Positions 50,001 to 61,022 of a stretch of 64,000 nt of DNA are shown in pieces (within the stretch, counting starts at the first letter, position 1; each line of letters starts with the position of its first letter). Below the pieces are notes generated by a model that searched no databases, was not told where the DNA came from, and saw only the letters and a program-made list of their open reading frames with translations. The stretch covers positions 315,001 to 379,000 of the forward strand of contig JAAOOA010000183.1 in NCBI GenBank assembly GCA_012861695.1. Reading direction: 5' to 3'. Made by a program: the position numbers and the translations under genes. The stretch comes from Trematomus loennbergii. Lineage: Eukaryota > Chordata > Actinopteri > Perciformes > Nototheniidae.

Positions 50001-51779
50001 CTGTCCTTTTTTCACCGTCTTAACATTTTAGGCAAATCCGCTCTGCACTGGGCGGCTGCAGTTAATAATGTGGAGGCCACTCTTGTGCTTTTGAAGAATG
50101 GAGCCAACCGTGACATGCAAGACAATAAGGTCTGTTCTTATGTTGTCAATGTTTCTATAATTACATTTCTAATCTAATTTTACTCTAGAAACAAAGGTGC
50201 AATAAAATCTGTATCAAATAAAATCATCAGGTTTATAAACGTGCCGATTAAATTGAGAGTCTACTCAAAACAGATATTTATGTATTCAAACATGCTGCTT
50301 GCTATGTTTTCTTCAGGAGGAGACGCCACTGTTTCTGGCAGCCAGAGAAGGCAGCTTTGAGGCGGCTCAGGTTCTCCTCGACCATTACTCCAACCGGGAC
50401 ATCACGGATCACCTGGACCGGCTGCCCCGCGACACTGCTCAAGAGCGCATGCATCACGACATCGTGCGTCTGCTGGACCAGTACAACCTGGTTCACAGTC
50501 CACACAACGGCCCTAACCACATGGGCGGAGGAAACTCCTCAGTGATGTGCGGGGCCAACGGAGCTGGATACATCGGCATGCCCCGGGGCTCAGGGGAAGA
50601 AGAACAGGAGGGGTGGAGGTGGAGCAAAGGTGGGAGGTGGAGCTGGTAATGCTAAGGAGCTAAAAGACATGAAAGCAAAGAGAAGAAAGAAGCCGGCCGG
50701 AGGAGAGGCGCCGGCTGCAGCTGCTGGAGCGGGAGGAGGAAGTGGAGCAGGAGGTGGAGCAGCAACAGCAGGAGGGAACGCAAACGGCGTTAAGGCAGCA
50801 GGACTTCCAGAGAGCTCCGTCATCATGTCGCCCGTCGACTCCCTGGAATCACCGCACTCGTACACAGGAGACGTGTCCGGCACCGTCACCACCACAGCCA
50901 ACTCCCCTCCCCTCCTGAGCAGCCCCACCTCTAGACCTATGCTGCCCCCCGTCAGCCACATGCTGGGGCAGCAGCAGAGCTGGGTGCCCATGACCAAGCA
51001 CGGCTACAGCGGCCACATGTTCGGCCTGGTGCCGCACCAGATGGGGGGGTCACACTCCGGCATGGGCCAGCACCACGGCCAGGGCGCCATGCTGACCCCC
51101 ATGAACGTCACCATGAGCAGGGAGCAGCTGCCGCCCATCGTCACATTCCAGATGATGGCGCCTGGGGGGGGTCAGGCCATGCTGAAGCAGCCTCAGCAGG
51201 GGCCGGTCCCTCAGTCCCAGGGGCCGAACCAGAGCCAGACTCACTCCCAGCAGGGGCCAGGCCAGCTGCGGTGCTCCCAGGCTCTCATGTACCAGATGCC
51301 CGAGCAGATGAGCATGGGGCACGGGATGTCCCACGCCATGCAGCACCCCCACACCGTCGGCCACGGGGGCCACGGGGGGATCGAGGGCCAGTCACGGCAG
51401 CTGCCCTCCTATCCACCCATGCAGAGCCCTGTGGATAAATACCCACTCTCCCCTCCCAGCACAGTTTCACCACCACCGGCTCGGAGGGCACCACCCCCGG
51501 TCACTCCGCCCACCCGCCAAGCGAGCACCCGTATCTCACGCCGTCGCCCGAGCCCCGGACCCCCGGACCCCTGGTCGTCCTCTTCGCCGCACTTCGCACT
51601 CCAACTCGGACTGGTCTGATGTCACCACCAGCCCCACCCCTCTGGGGAACCCCCACCACGCACTGCCGTCTTCACACCGCACACACATTCCAGAGCAGGC
51701 GCAGCTGCAGGCGCAGTCGCAGCAGATGCAGCCGGCCGCCCAGCAGCCGCAGCACGGCAACATGCAGGTGTTTGCGTAG
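46577..51779 (+). CDS. notch3: Notch receptor, 3' half (last EGFs, LNRs, NRR, TM, RAM, part of ankyrin, TAD/PEST)
   Basis: A single-pass receptor cleaved to release a nuclear co-activator. Plus-strand exons: 46577-47082, 47582-47917, 48301-48449, 48548-48755, 49017-49104, 49424-49577, 49662-49857, 50032-50129 and 50317-51779. They encode two EGF-like units, three LNRs, the heterodimerisation region, the TM segment ([20 protein letters not shown]), RAM, part of the ankyrin repeats, and a Gln/Pro-rich tail ending NMQVFA. The notch3 assignment rests on [28 protein letters not shown] and [32 protein letters not shown] and the MQV-A tail also fit notch2, so the paralogue is not certain. Defects: no upstream EGF exons within 46 kb, part of the ankyrin domain missing, and several frame breaks in the last exon. 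Confidence 0.85.
47083..47581. other. Notch intron with probable transposon debris
   Basis: A 499-bp intron with repeat-like AT-rich text (aaaaaatattggatattcta, ttgccattgctgttgcttc). No exon lies within it. Confidence 0.4.
47582..48449 (+). CDS. notch3: Notch exons: third LNR and heterodimerisation domain
   Basis: 47582-47917 encodes LNR-C ([20 protein letters not shown]) and the HD-N half ([20 protein letters not shown]). A basic stretch ([13 protein letters not shown]) fits the furin S1 site region. 48301-48449 encodes HD-C ([28 protein letters not shown]). Phases join correctly (AA|G, then GG|A). Confidence 0.9.
48548..49577 (+). CDS. notch3: Notch exons: transmembrane segment, RAM and linker
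   Basis: 48548-48755 carries the TM helix followed by the stop-transfer/NLS-like [17 protein letters not shown], the start of the RAM region that binds RBPJ (WLP is the core). 49017-49104 and 49424-49577 continue with [13 protein letters not shown] and [19 protein letters not shown]. All three join in phase. Confidence 0.9.
49662..50129 (+). CDS. notch3: Notch ankyrin exons with a missing middle part
   Basis: 49662-49857 encodes [20 protein letters not shown] and [20 protein letters not shown], then ALHLAPR, and stops at a gtcagt. In other vertebrate Notch genes this exon is about 305 nt and continues through two more repeats; here it is 196 nt. 50032-50129 (98 nt, the usual length) encodes [20 protein letters not shown] and [12 protein letters not shown]. 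The intervening 148-nt exon (ILIRNR to NAVDD in family members) is absent, and joining the two present exons would shift the frame. Confidence 0.8.
50317..51779 (+). CDS. notch3: Notch last exon: final ankyrin repeats, transactivation and PEST region
   Basis: The exon begins [20 protein letters not shown] and [14 protein letters not shown]. After a break near 50597 it continues in another frame with [17 protein letters not shown] (NLS-like), [32 protein letters not shown] and Gln-rich text. Breaks near 51465, 51555 and 51595 must be crossed to read [11 protein letters not shown] (the PEST degron region), DPWSSSSPH and [14 protein letters not shown], ending at TAG 51777-51779. The breaks lie in G- or C-rich runs. 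Confidence 0.8.
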
Positions 51780-53820
51780 GCCGGTCGGAGGAAAGCATAA
51801 ACAGACTGACTTTGGGGGTTCTGTGTAACTCGTACGATGCTTTTTTCACGTCTCGTTAATTCTGTTTTTCATTATAATAATCTCCCCTTTATGTTTTCTT
51901 CTTCTCTTTGCACTTAAGAAAACTGTTGTATAGTTTCTAAATTGAGTATTATCAGCTAGATAGATCACAAGTTCTCAATACCCAAAAGCATGCAGTTAGC
52001 TGTCAATCACAAGTTCAATCAGTTCCTGTCTACTTCCTGTGATCCCGGCCGAGCATCCTCTGCTCTCTGTTGGATAAATCAAGACTTTTCTTTTCGGCTT
52101 TTCGCACACAAACACAAACTGTTTATCGAAGGATCAACGAGGAAGTGCCGACCAGATGGCGACCGGCTTTTATTGCTTCAGAGAAACAGACTGTTGAGAT
52201 GGACAGTGAGACGTGGCAGAGGACACTCTGAACTGATATCGTCTGCTTTTTAGGTCATTTTCTTTTCGCTACACCCTATCCTTATGTGTTGTTTAATGTG
52301 ATAAGCCTGTCAATACTAACTCATCGTCGCAACCCTTCACTCTTATCTTTTTAAATACGATGGCTCACGGTTAGTCGATGGTATAATTCAGCAAAACGAC
52401 CTAGTTGTTGCTTCTTGTTCTTTTAGTCCATGCATTGTTTTAATGTGCTAAAGGGGGAATTTTATAAATGTATGTTGCATTACTAGAAAGACAAACATCA
52501 AGTAAATGACAGATTATATATAAATGCACACAGATGCATCTTGTTACTAAATGGCTCTACACGCTAACAAAGGTTTTTTCCTTATAATTATAGAAGTGTT
52601 TTCCATCAAATGTCTAAACACACAGAAGGTTTAATAAATGCAGTTTTTCAATTTCCATGCTGTAGGTGCAGGGAGACCAGTGTATGTTTTAAAGGTAGTT
52701 ACTGTTACAGAAATGCAAAAGAGTTGATTTGAAAACCAAATCAGAGTCAATGTGGATGCAGTTAGCATGTCTTGCTACAGACGGTGCCACTATATCTCAT
52801 GTGTTGAGGGATTCATTAAGCTTGACAAACTTTATGCAAAAACATACAGTAGTTGTAGTATGTTATATGATGAAATGTACATAGACTTACAGCACATTCT
52901 GCTTGTTATTACTGAGTTCGGTTTTGCAAAAATGTTGTTAAAATGTTTTTTTTATATGAATTCTGTTCGCACTTCTCGAATGATTCTGAATGTTACAGAG
53001 GTGCACGTTTTTATCTTTAAACCGCCTCCTTGCTAAATGTTTTTTTTCTTTTCTGAAATCATTTAACCAGTTTTGCCTTTTTGCTTAACTACAATCAGTG
53101 TATCTCTGCACCTTTGTAATTGTAATGATTCATAAACCAAGTCTGGAGGTGAGTAAGGTTTGATAAAGTATTTTTTTTTTGTCTTCCTTCTTAACGTTGA
53201 TCATAGCTTGTGTGACTGCTCTGTAAAAGCAGACAATCATTCACCGTTTATTTTTGAAACTTCAAAAAAAGGAACACCAGTGTCTCTTAAGACCAAATGA
53301 TTATTCTACCAAAACTGTCCAAATCTGTATTAGTAGTAGTTGTTTCGGTTTTTGTGATTTGTAAAAGACAAAAAGATAGACACGTAGCAAACACATCAAT
53401 TACCAAGAAATATGTTTAGTTTGAATTACTACTGCAAGTGTCTGTGTAAACGAAGCAAAATGTCCATCATATACCCACTAACTTACACACCAGGGTCTTT
53501 TAATCTGTCCCTGCAGTTTCACAAAACACATGTACTGTACATTTAAGTGTCATCCAGCATTTTTATATACGAATTGAGCATCTCAGTTCCCGTTCATATG
53601 CAAGCCCATGCGTCTTTTCTGTATATAAAATGTTCTTTTTTTAATTGTACTTTCTTCTGTTAACCAAATAGCCTATAATATACATGCCATATGAAGTAGT
53701 TGTCACCGTGTCTGTATAAGGTAGAAGAACTAATGAAAAAACAAGTTGTCCTTTTGTCAAAAAAACCAAATGATCAACCAAATATGCTTATTGAAATAAA
53801 GCCCAGATCTTCATAGGATT
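51780..53820 (+). other. notch3: Notch 3'UTR
   Basis: About 2 kb of AT-rich DNA without coding content follows the stop codon and ends at a canonical poly(A) signal, aataaa at 53795-53800. The long unbroken stretch free of recognisable repeats is consistent with a conserved, regulated 3'UTR. Confidence 0.65.
53795..53800 (+). terminator. Poly(A) signal of the Notch gene
   Basis: The hexamer aataaa lies in the context attgaaataaagcccagatc, followed within 30 bp by a T-rich region (gtctctttttttc near 53833). Confidence 0.6.
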
Positions 53821-54418
53821 TTGCACCTCTGTCTCTTTTTTTCAGGAACAATGCTGGTGTTTGTAATTGTTTTACAATGGTTTCACATAGAAAAGAATGT
53901 CACAAAAGTATAAAATGAAAAAATATCAACATTTTACATATAGAAAAGTGTTTCAACAGCAACTATTTTACTGTCCCTTCAGGTTACACAATACGGGTTT
54001 ATACATACACAAACATATATGAACCCAATCATCTGAAATAATCTTTCCAATGTTAGGAACACATCAAAGTCAATGGTTTTTAATAGTGCATGTTATTCTG
54101 CAGTTAGTATTGGAAAGACATTTTCTTCAAGCCGAGGTGGAGGAGGTAGGTACTTACTGTATGCTTCACTTATATAGAAGTTGAAATAGCGTGGTATAAA
54201 AAGACTGTTATTGGTAGAAGCAGTTGTTTCAAAATGTTACTTCACTACTATATAATAACAGAAGTAAACATATTCAAAATATATGCAAAGAGCTGTTTTT
54301 ACTGTTCATTAAAGCATTTAATGTTGTAATTTGTCAATATGGAGTGGATGTAACATACTTTGTTTAAGCCATGGTATATTAGCAGCATACTGCATCATAT
54401 ATTACAAGATTATTATAT
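53821..54418. other. Intergenic, nothing recognised
   Basis: AT-rich unique-looking sequence between the Notch 3'UTR and a hAT-like element. Confidence 0.4.
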
Positions 54419-55345
54419 CAGGGTGTCCGCGGGGTCTTAAAAGTATTAAAAGGCATTTTCCAAGCCAAGGTATTAAGAAGGTCCACAGCAACGAGCATAG
54501 CGCGCCGTAAAATGCTGCTTCTTATTTTAAATGTCGTTGCCTTGCTCCGCTCTGGGGGGAGAGTGTGTTGGGGCGCCACTGATGGTGATGAAAGCTGGTT
54601 CGAGGGGCCCCCACAGACTCTAGAATCGCCACTGTCGATGGGGATCAAAGCTGTCCGGTCCCACATGCTAAGTGCTAGCCAGAAAGCCGCTGCGTTTAAA
54701 TCCCGACTCTCCCGATGGCCAATCCGTGCCTCCCCTGACTGCACGTCGCTGAAACACACCGCTGCAGTGCAGACTCTCTGCATGGAGGAGCAGCGGAGTA
54801 TGCCATTACCCCCGCTGAAGCTCACCAAAGTTTAATATATTTCATAGTTCAAAGTTTTGTCAATTGTTTTGTTTATTGGTCAAATACTGGTTTCTAATGG
54901 TTTCTGAGGAGTTTTACTGGAATGAAAGAGCACAAAGTGTGTCTACAGAAGCAACAAGCAGTATACTGCATTAAACCTGACCTTGACAGAGAGGTTGAAG
55001 TTCATGTGGAGAGGAGGCTTCAGTAGTCTGTCTGTTTTATCTCTTGGGAACAATGCCTAAATCAAATACTACCTTCTAATGGTTTCTTTTTCTAATAAAC
55101 CTTGCATTGGGTTGGTCACACAATTCATTCTCTTGTGCTTTGTTCTATCTGAATTATGATAAGGAGTTATCACAAGCTGTTTAGTTATGCTATCTTACAA
55201 TAAATACTGTAGTAAATGTGAGGTAAAGTGTGTCGCCAATGTAACCGGTTAGAACTCGAAGTTGCGATGAGGTCTTAAAATGTATGGAAAGGGTCTTAAA
55301 AAAGGTCTTAAAAGGTATTACATTTTGATTCCTGCATATACCCTG
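54419..55345. mobile_element. hAT-like MITE of about 927 bp
   Basis: The left end cagggtgtccgcggggtctt and right end ttgattcctgcatataccct followed by g are imperfect inverted termini starting CAGGGT. The text gtcttaaaa recurs near both ends (54433, 55291, 55304). The flanks share only tatat, so no clean target duplication is visible. Open frames inside are not recognisable as transposase. Confidence 0.6.
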
Positions 55346-55465
55346 TATATGTTTTTATGTCAAAAAGTACCTACAAATTAATTTAGGGGAGTAAATCTCA
55401 AACGCTTCCCTTAGAGAAGTAATGGAGTAGAGATTACGGTACTGCACATTGGAACAAATGATGTT

Positions 55466-55906
55466 GTGAAACAACAGTCAGAAGCGCTGAAAGAAGACTT
55501 TAAATGTCTGTTGGAAACTGTCAGCTCTCTAAATGCGGAGGTGTTCATCAGTGGCCCTCTACCGCCAGTCAGAAGAGGAGTGGAGAGATTCAGCAGACTG
55601 TTTGCACTGAACACGTGGCTTTCAGCTGCCTGCACTGACCATTCTGTCCATTTTATTGACAATTGTAACTTTTTCTGGGACCGCAGACATCTTTTTAAGG
55701 CAGATGGAGTTTGCCTGAACAAGTCAGGAGTGAAATTGTTTATCTCTAACATATTCAACTGCCTGCGTCATCAATCTGTTCCCTTTGCCAAGGACAAGCA
55801 ACAAGAAGATTCAAAACAAGAGAAAGACACAACACATTGCTCAGAAAACCTTGAAGATGTATCACTGCACCCGCCTGAGGAATGTCGTGATTATGGAAAC
55901 CTATGA
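55466..55906 (+). pseudogene. LINE ORF1-type SGNH esterase fragment
   Basis: In frame upstream of 55466 lies the SGNH block with GTNDVV; then come FISGPLPPVRRGVERFSRLF, NCNFFWDRRHLFKADGVCLN and SGVKLFISN, which includes the family's late DGxHxN-like catalytic region (here DGVCLN, so the usual histidine is not seen). SGNH/GDSL esterase domains are found in ORF1 of fish L2-type elements. The nucleophile block lies before the visible open start, so the N-terminus is incomplete. Confidence 0.7.
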
Positions 55907-55909
55907 CAA

Positions 55910-56863
55910 ATGGAGGAGTCTCCACCGCCCTTCACCCCCCCTATCACCTTTGAGGATACTCTTCCTTCACCCCACAGCTCTCTCTACTCACCCTCGCCCA
56001 CCCTCCTGGAGATCGCTGAACACATGAAGGAGATACAGGATGGCACCAATTCCTTCCTGGAGTTCAATGACCGCATTAAGGCGATACGCAGGGTTGGCAG
56101 CATGTCCTTTACCCCCGCCCCAACGACGCCCACAGAGACGCGCACCATCTCCCCCGTCTTCATCACCGTGCCTACTTCAACCACCTCCCCCCCCTTTCAA
56201 GACACCATCTGCGGTCATCGAAGCCCGATAAGAATGTGTGTGTACAAAACTCTTACTGATATGTGCTGGGTCCAGCTCAAGGGCGTATGGCACTCTCAAC
56301 TCTTTCCAGCACATGCCGGGGCCCTGCCTGCCAGTAGCCATCAGCTTAGAAACAGGAAGCGCTCAAACGTTTGTGTGAGTTTATCAAATTTAGCAGTGAC
56401 TCCATGTCAGCCACAGCTTGTCACAAAAAATCTGACTGATAGTGTATTCAACAAACTTAAACTAGCTTTATTAAATGTCAGGTCTTTGGCAGGAAAAACG
56501 TTTTTAATCAATGATTTTATTACTGAGCACAATCTCGATTTTATGTTTTTAACAGAAACTTGGATTGAACAAAATAACAGTGCAGCTGTTCTTATCGAAT
56601 CAACCCCTCCCAACTTTAGTTTTATGAGTCAGGAAAGAATGCATAAGAAAGGAAGTGGAGTTGATATTTTGTTCAATGATTCCATTCAATGCAGGAAGAC
56701 ATCTTATGGGACTTTGCTTCTTTTGAATTGTGTGGCCCTTCAGCTGAAATGCTCCTCTCGAGCTCTGTTCCTAAATATCTATAGACCACCCAAATACTGT
56801 GCAAGCTTTTCTGATGACTTTACTGAACTGCTGTCTATAGTGTACATACTGATATACACCTGA
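55910..56863 (+). pseudogene. LINE ORF2 start: AP endonuclease N-terminal part
   Basis: After a Pro/Thr-rich leader, ALLNVRSLAGKTFLINDFIT, LDFMFLTETWIEQNNSA (catalytic Glu of the TETW motif) and ALFLNIYRPPKYC are typical of L2/CR1 endonucleases. The frame is lost in the minisatellite at 56860 and the domain resumes after it. Confidence 0.75.
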
Positions 56864-58100
56864 ACATCAGCAGGAGAGGACTCTTTAAAGTAGAGACACT
56901 ACATACTGATATACACCTGAACATCAGCAGGAGAGGACTCTTTAAAGTAGAGACACTACATACTGATATACACCTGAACATCAGCAGGAGAGGACTCTTT
57001 AAAGTAGAGACACTACATACTGATATACACCTGAACATCAGCAGGAGAGGACTGTTTAAAGTAGAGACACTACATACTGATATACACCTGAACATCAGCA
57101 GGAGAGGACTCTTTAAAGTAGAGACACTACATACTGATATACACCTGAACATCAGCAGGAGAGGACTCTTTAAAGTAGAGACACTACATACTGATATACA
57201 CCTGAACATCAGCAGGAGAGGACTCTTTAAAGTAGAGACACTACATACTGATATACACCTGAACATCAGCAGGAGAGGACTCTTTAAAGTAGAGACACTA
57301 CATACTGATATACACCTGACATCAGCAGGAGAGGACTCTTTAAAGTAGAGACACTACATACTGATATACACCTGAACATCAGCAGGAGAGGACTCTTTAA
57401 AGTAGAGACACTACATACTGATATACACCTGAACATCAGCAGGAGAGGACTCTTTAAAGTAGAGACACTACATACTGATATACACCTGAACATCAGCAGG
57501 AGAGGACTGTTTAAAGTAGAGACACTACATACTGATATACACCTGAACATCAGCAGGAGAGGACTCTTTAAAGTAGAGACACTACATACTGATTACACCT
57601 GAACATCAGCAGGAGAGGACTCTTTAAAGTAGAGACACTACATACTGATATACACCTGAACATCAGCAGGAGAGGACTCTTTAAAGTAGAGACACTACAT
57701 ACTGATATACACCTGAACATCAGCAGGAGAGGACTCTTTAAAGTAGAGACACTACATACTGATATACACCTGAACATCAGCAGGAGAGGACTCTTTAAAG
57801 TAGAGACACTACATACTGATATACACCTGAACATCAGCAGGAGAGGACTCTTTAAAGTAGAGACACTACATACTGATATACACCTGAACATCAGCAGGAG
57901 AGGACTCTTTAAAGTAGAGACACTACATACTGATATACACCTGAACATCAGCAGGAGAGGACTCTTTAAAGTAGAGACACTACATACTGATATACACCTG
58001 AACATCAGCAGGAGAGGACTCTTTAAAGTAGAGACACTACATACTGATATACACCTGAACATCAGCAGGAGAGGACTCTTTAAAGTAGAGACACTACATA
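56833..58100. repeat. Minisatellite inside LINE endonuclease, 57-bp unit, about 22 copies
   Basis: The unit is actacatactgatatacacc then tgaacatcagcaggagagga then ctctttaaagtagagac. Copies are nearly identical; variants are ctctttaaa/ctgtttaaa and single-base losses near 57318 and 57593. The array separates the endonuclease text FTELLSIV from LVIVGDFNIH, which are adjacent in intact elements. 57 is a multiple of three, but the plus-strand frame contains a stop in every unit (acctgaac). Confidence 0.95.
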
Positions 58101-58385
58101 GTATTGACCCTGACCGTCTAGTCATTGTTGGTGATTTTAACATCCATGTTGACAACCCCAGGACAGAGGGGCTAAAGAACTGTTTTGTGTTCTTGATAAC
58201 TATGGACGGAGCCCACATACGGAGCCCACATACAATAAGGGGCACACTCTGGACTTAATTATCTCAAAGGGAATATAACAAAAAGTGTATCTCGAGCCGG
58301 TTTCTCAAACTTACCTACCCCACCTTTAATGTCTTGCATTTTTGTAAAGCACTTTGAATTGCCTTGTGTTGAAATGTGCTATATA

Positions 58386-58432
58386 AACTTGCCTTGCCTT
58401 ACCTTGCCTTGCCTTGCCTTGCCTTGCCTAGA
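58386..58432. repeat. (CTTGC)n tail of the L2-like LINE
   Basis: About eight copies of cttgc with small variants. A short microsatellite tail of this kind is typical of L2-clade 3' ends. Confidence 0.85.
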
Positions 58433-58440
58433 GATAGGAC

Positions 58441-59127
58441 TACAAATCAGCATACAATTAAAAAAACTCAAATTAGTATTTTAAATTGCATTTAAGTACA
58501 GTACTTTCAATACATATACTGAATTACTTTCCACTACTACCTTAACATCTAATATCTTAAAGTTAATTACCAGTCCAGCAGGCGGCAGCGGTTCGCGCAG
58601 GAAGCTTTAACCAAACACACAAAGAGAAACCTGTACACGGAAGTCATCCAGGATTTGGATATTTTGTCACATGGATGAGATTTGCTATCCTTCTGTAGAT
58701 TTTCTATGCATAGTTTCCTCCTTCCTCTAGTGGTAAGTCACACCGTAATGGCGGTAAAAGATGGAGCCGGCGGTGCAGAAACGCTGATAAGATAACGCGC
58801 AGCTATCAGCAGACGGCGGATATCAGTGCGGGTCAATGGACTTGAAATGCTGCTGTTTTGACAGCTGGGTTCAGCCTCCAGTACCTGGTCTGTGAGACAC
58901 CTGCTGAGGACACACACCACCCGACGATTCAACCCTAAAGACGGGGTTACTTTATGTAGAGACGCATATCTACTATCTGTAAAGTTGCTTTTAAAGCGCC
59001 ATTGGAGACGAGCCAACTGCGACCTTCTTTCTCAGCATTGTTTGCTCAGTGAGTATTACACCATTTCCCCCCCTAAATATCCTCAACTCCTGACTTTGCT
59101 CAGCTTACACTTAACCTAACATTTGAC
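58441..59127. other. Between LINEs; possible 5' region of the next element
   Basis: No exon recognised. It contains gtaatggcggtaaaagatgg near 58746, a CpG-containing stretch that could be the 5'UTR/promoter of the following LINE. Confidence 0.3.
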
Positions 59128-59461
59128 TTGTCTTGGACTTTATCATTTTACCTTTTTCTGTGTCCAGCCTCACACCGACCTGTGGCCATGGCCTCGAGAT
59201 CCGAGGGAACAAATATCCGCCATGTTGTTAGCCACCCTGCTAGCATATCAATAGCTAAAGCTACAACGGAGCCCCCTCCCCCCACCACCACCACCACCGC
59301 TCCAAGCACCACGGCAGGCCGAAGCTGGTTGCTGTAACGGACAAAGACAAATATCTGCAAGCTGACGACATTGTGCATTTAAGCAACAAAATGGACTACA
59401 TATTTTTCATCTGAACACTAACAGCCTGAGACACAAACTGGCTGAACTCAGGCAACTATTC

Positions 59462-60412
59462 ATGAACGGTAAGGCAAGCATATTATGCTTTTCTGAGACC
59501 AAATTGGACAATTCCATTACAGATTCAGAGATTGAAATTGAAGATTATCTTGTAGTGAGAAGGGACAGGAACGTGAATGGAGGTGGTGTCTGCATGTACA
59601 TACATAAAGACACCAATTTCAAAAACCGTACTGACCTGCATCATGAAAATATTGAATCTGTGTGGGTTGAAATTCTTTTTGACAATGCTAAATCTGTAAT
59701 AGTCGGGACAATCTATAGACCACCGGAACAGAGTGACTTTTATGATACATTAGATGGGTGTTTGGCTGATGTGGGGGATGTAGAGACAATTATTATTGGA
59801 GACTGGAACACGGATATGCAACGTAAAGACACGTCCGTCTTCAAGTCCTTCAGTAGGATTTGTGATCTGCACGGCTTCAGCCAGCTAATCACCCAACCCA
59901 CCCGGGTATGTGAAACAACACAAACTACCATTGATCTCATTCTGACCTCTGACAGGTCCAGGATCTCCAGTAAAGGGGTTATAGCATGCGGTTTAAGTGA
60001 TCATTATATGATATTCTGTACCCGCAAAAAGCTAAAACAAAAGGCCGGCTGTCACAAAACAGTCATATCTAGAGACCTCAAAAACTACTCTAGCGAGGCC
60101 TTTAACCTAGAACTGGAGAGCCTGGACTGGTCAGATGAGCTCAGTGGTACACAAGTTGAAGAAACATGGCTTGGTTTCAAAAACAAATTCTCTGCAATAC
60201 TCAATGATTTGGCCCCCCTAAGAACAACCAGGGTAAAAAATCGCGCTGAGCCGTGGATGCACTCCGGCATACTGACCGCCATGAAAACCAGAGACAAAAA
60301 ATGCTCTGAGTTTCATAAAAGTCAGTCAATGCTTTCCAAAAGCACGAGCAGTGAACTCCAGGCCCACGTGACTGAACTAAAAATTGAAAGAAACAGACTA
60401 GAAATGACGTAA
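59462..60412 (+). pseudogene. LINE ORF2: AP endonuclease
   Basis: Upstream, in the preceding frame, is LNTNSLRHKLAELRQLF. The open frame continues with ASILCFSETKLDNSI (catalytic Glu), GGGVCMYIHKDTNF, IVGTIYRPPEQSDFYDTL, ETIIIGDWNTDMQRKD (GDWN in place of GDFN), TIDLILTSD and the terminal CGLSDHYMIFC with the catalytic SDH. All catalytic motifs are present; the start codon choice is arbitrary because the true ORF2 N-terminus lies in another frame. Confidence 0.85.
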
Positions 60413-60417
60413 GCTCC

Positions 60418-61022
60418 ATGATCAAAACTGCCAAAAAGAATTTCATCAATGACAAAACTGAGGAAAACAAAAATAAACCCCGTGAACTTTGGAAATTACT
60501 CAATAACCAGCTTGGCTGCAGCAAAAAACTCAAAACGAGATTTTCAAACTTAAACATAAAGACAGATAACAGGCTCATCACAGACAAACTGGATGTGGCC
60601 AAGTACTTGAACATTTTTTTCACAAACATAGCCACAACTCAATAAAATTACCCCCACTCAGGGCTTTTTGGAGTAGATCACATCATGACCTACTACAAAA
60701 ACCTAGGGGTACGCAAAGATGATTTCAGTCTAGCAAGGGTAACAACAGCAGAGGTACTCATTAAACTGAGCGCCCTCAAACCTAACAAGGCCACTGGCCA
60801 CGACAATATCCCCTCCAAATTCCTCAGAGACACAGCAACCGCCATCTCACCAGTCATAGCTCACATAATTAACCTCTCCATAAAACAGGGAAAAGTACCC
60901 AAAGACTTCAAAATTGCAAGAGTAACCCCCCTGCACAAAAAGGGCAGCAAATTGGACCCAGGCAACTACCGCCCTGTTTCTATACTTACCTCCATCTCGA
61001 AAGTCATGGAAAATAGTATATG
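60418..61022 (+). pseudogene. LINE ORF2: linker and RT fingers
   Basis: Two frames, 60418-60645 and 60685-61023, carry ELWKLLNNQLGCSKKLKT and then LSALKPNKATGHDNIPSKFL, INLSIKQGKVPKDFKIARVT, PLHKKGSKLDPGNYRPVSIL, the canonical first RT blocks. A TAA near 60645 and a frame change near 61020 interrupt them. Confidence 0.8.

Larger units (their letters stand above)
55420..58432 (+). mobile_element. L2-like LINE with esterase ORF1, internal minisatellite, RT deleted
   Basis: The order is esterase-type ORF (55466-55906), start of ORF2 with partial endonuclease (55910-56863), a 57-bp minisatellite (56833-58100), endonuclease continued (LVIVGDFNIHVDNPR, 58108-58150), then directly a LINE 3' end (aagcactttgaattgcct) with a (CTTGC)n tail to 58432. 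The RT is missing, so the element is an internally deleted copy that kept both ends. Confidence 0.75.

Noticed and set aside
50590..50997. Pro/Ala-rich minus-strand frame opposite the Notch TAD
   Set aside because: Antisense of a GC-rich coding exon; Notch text on the plus strand is clearly conserved.
56835..58245. Minus-strand repeat open frames (FRCISVCSVSTLKSP repeats)
   Set aside because: By-product of the 57-bp minisatellite lying in a LINE endonuclease that is coded on the other strand.
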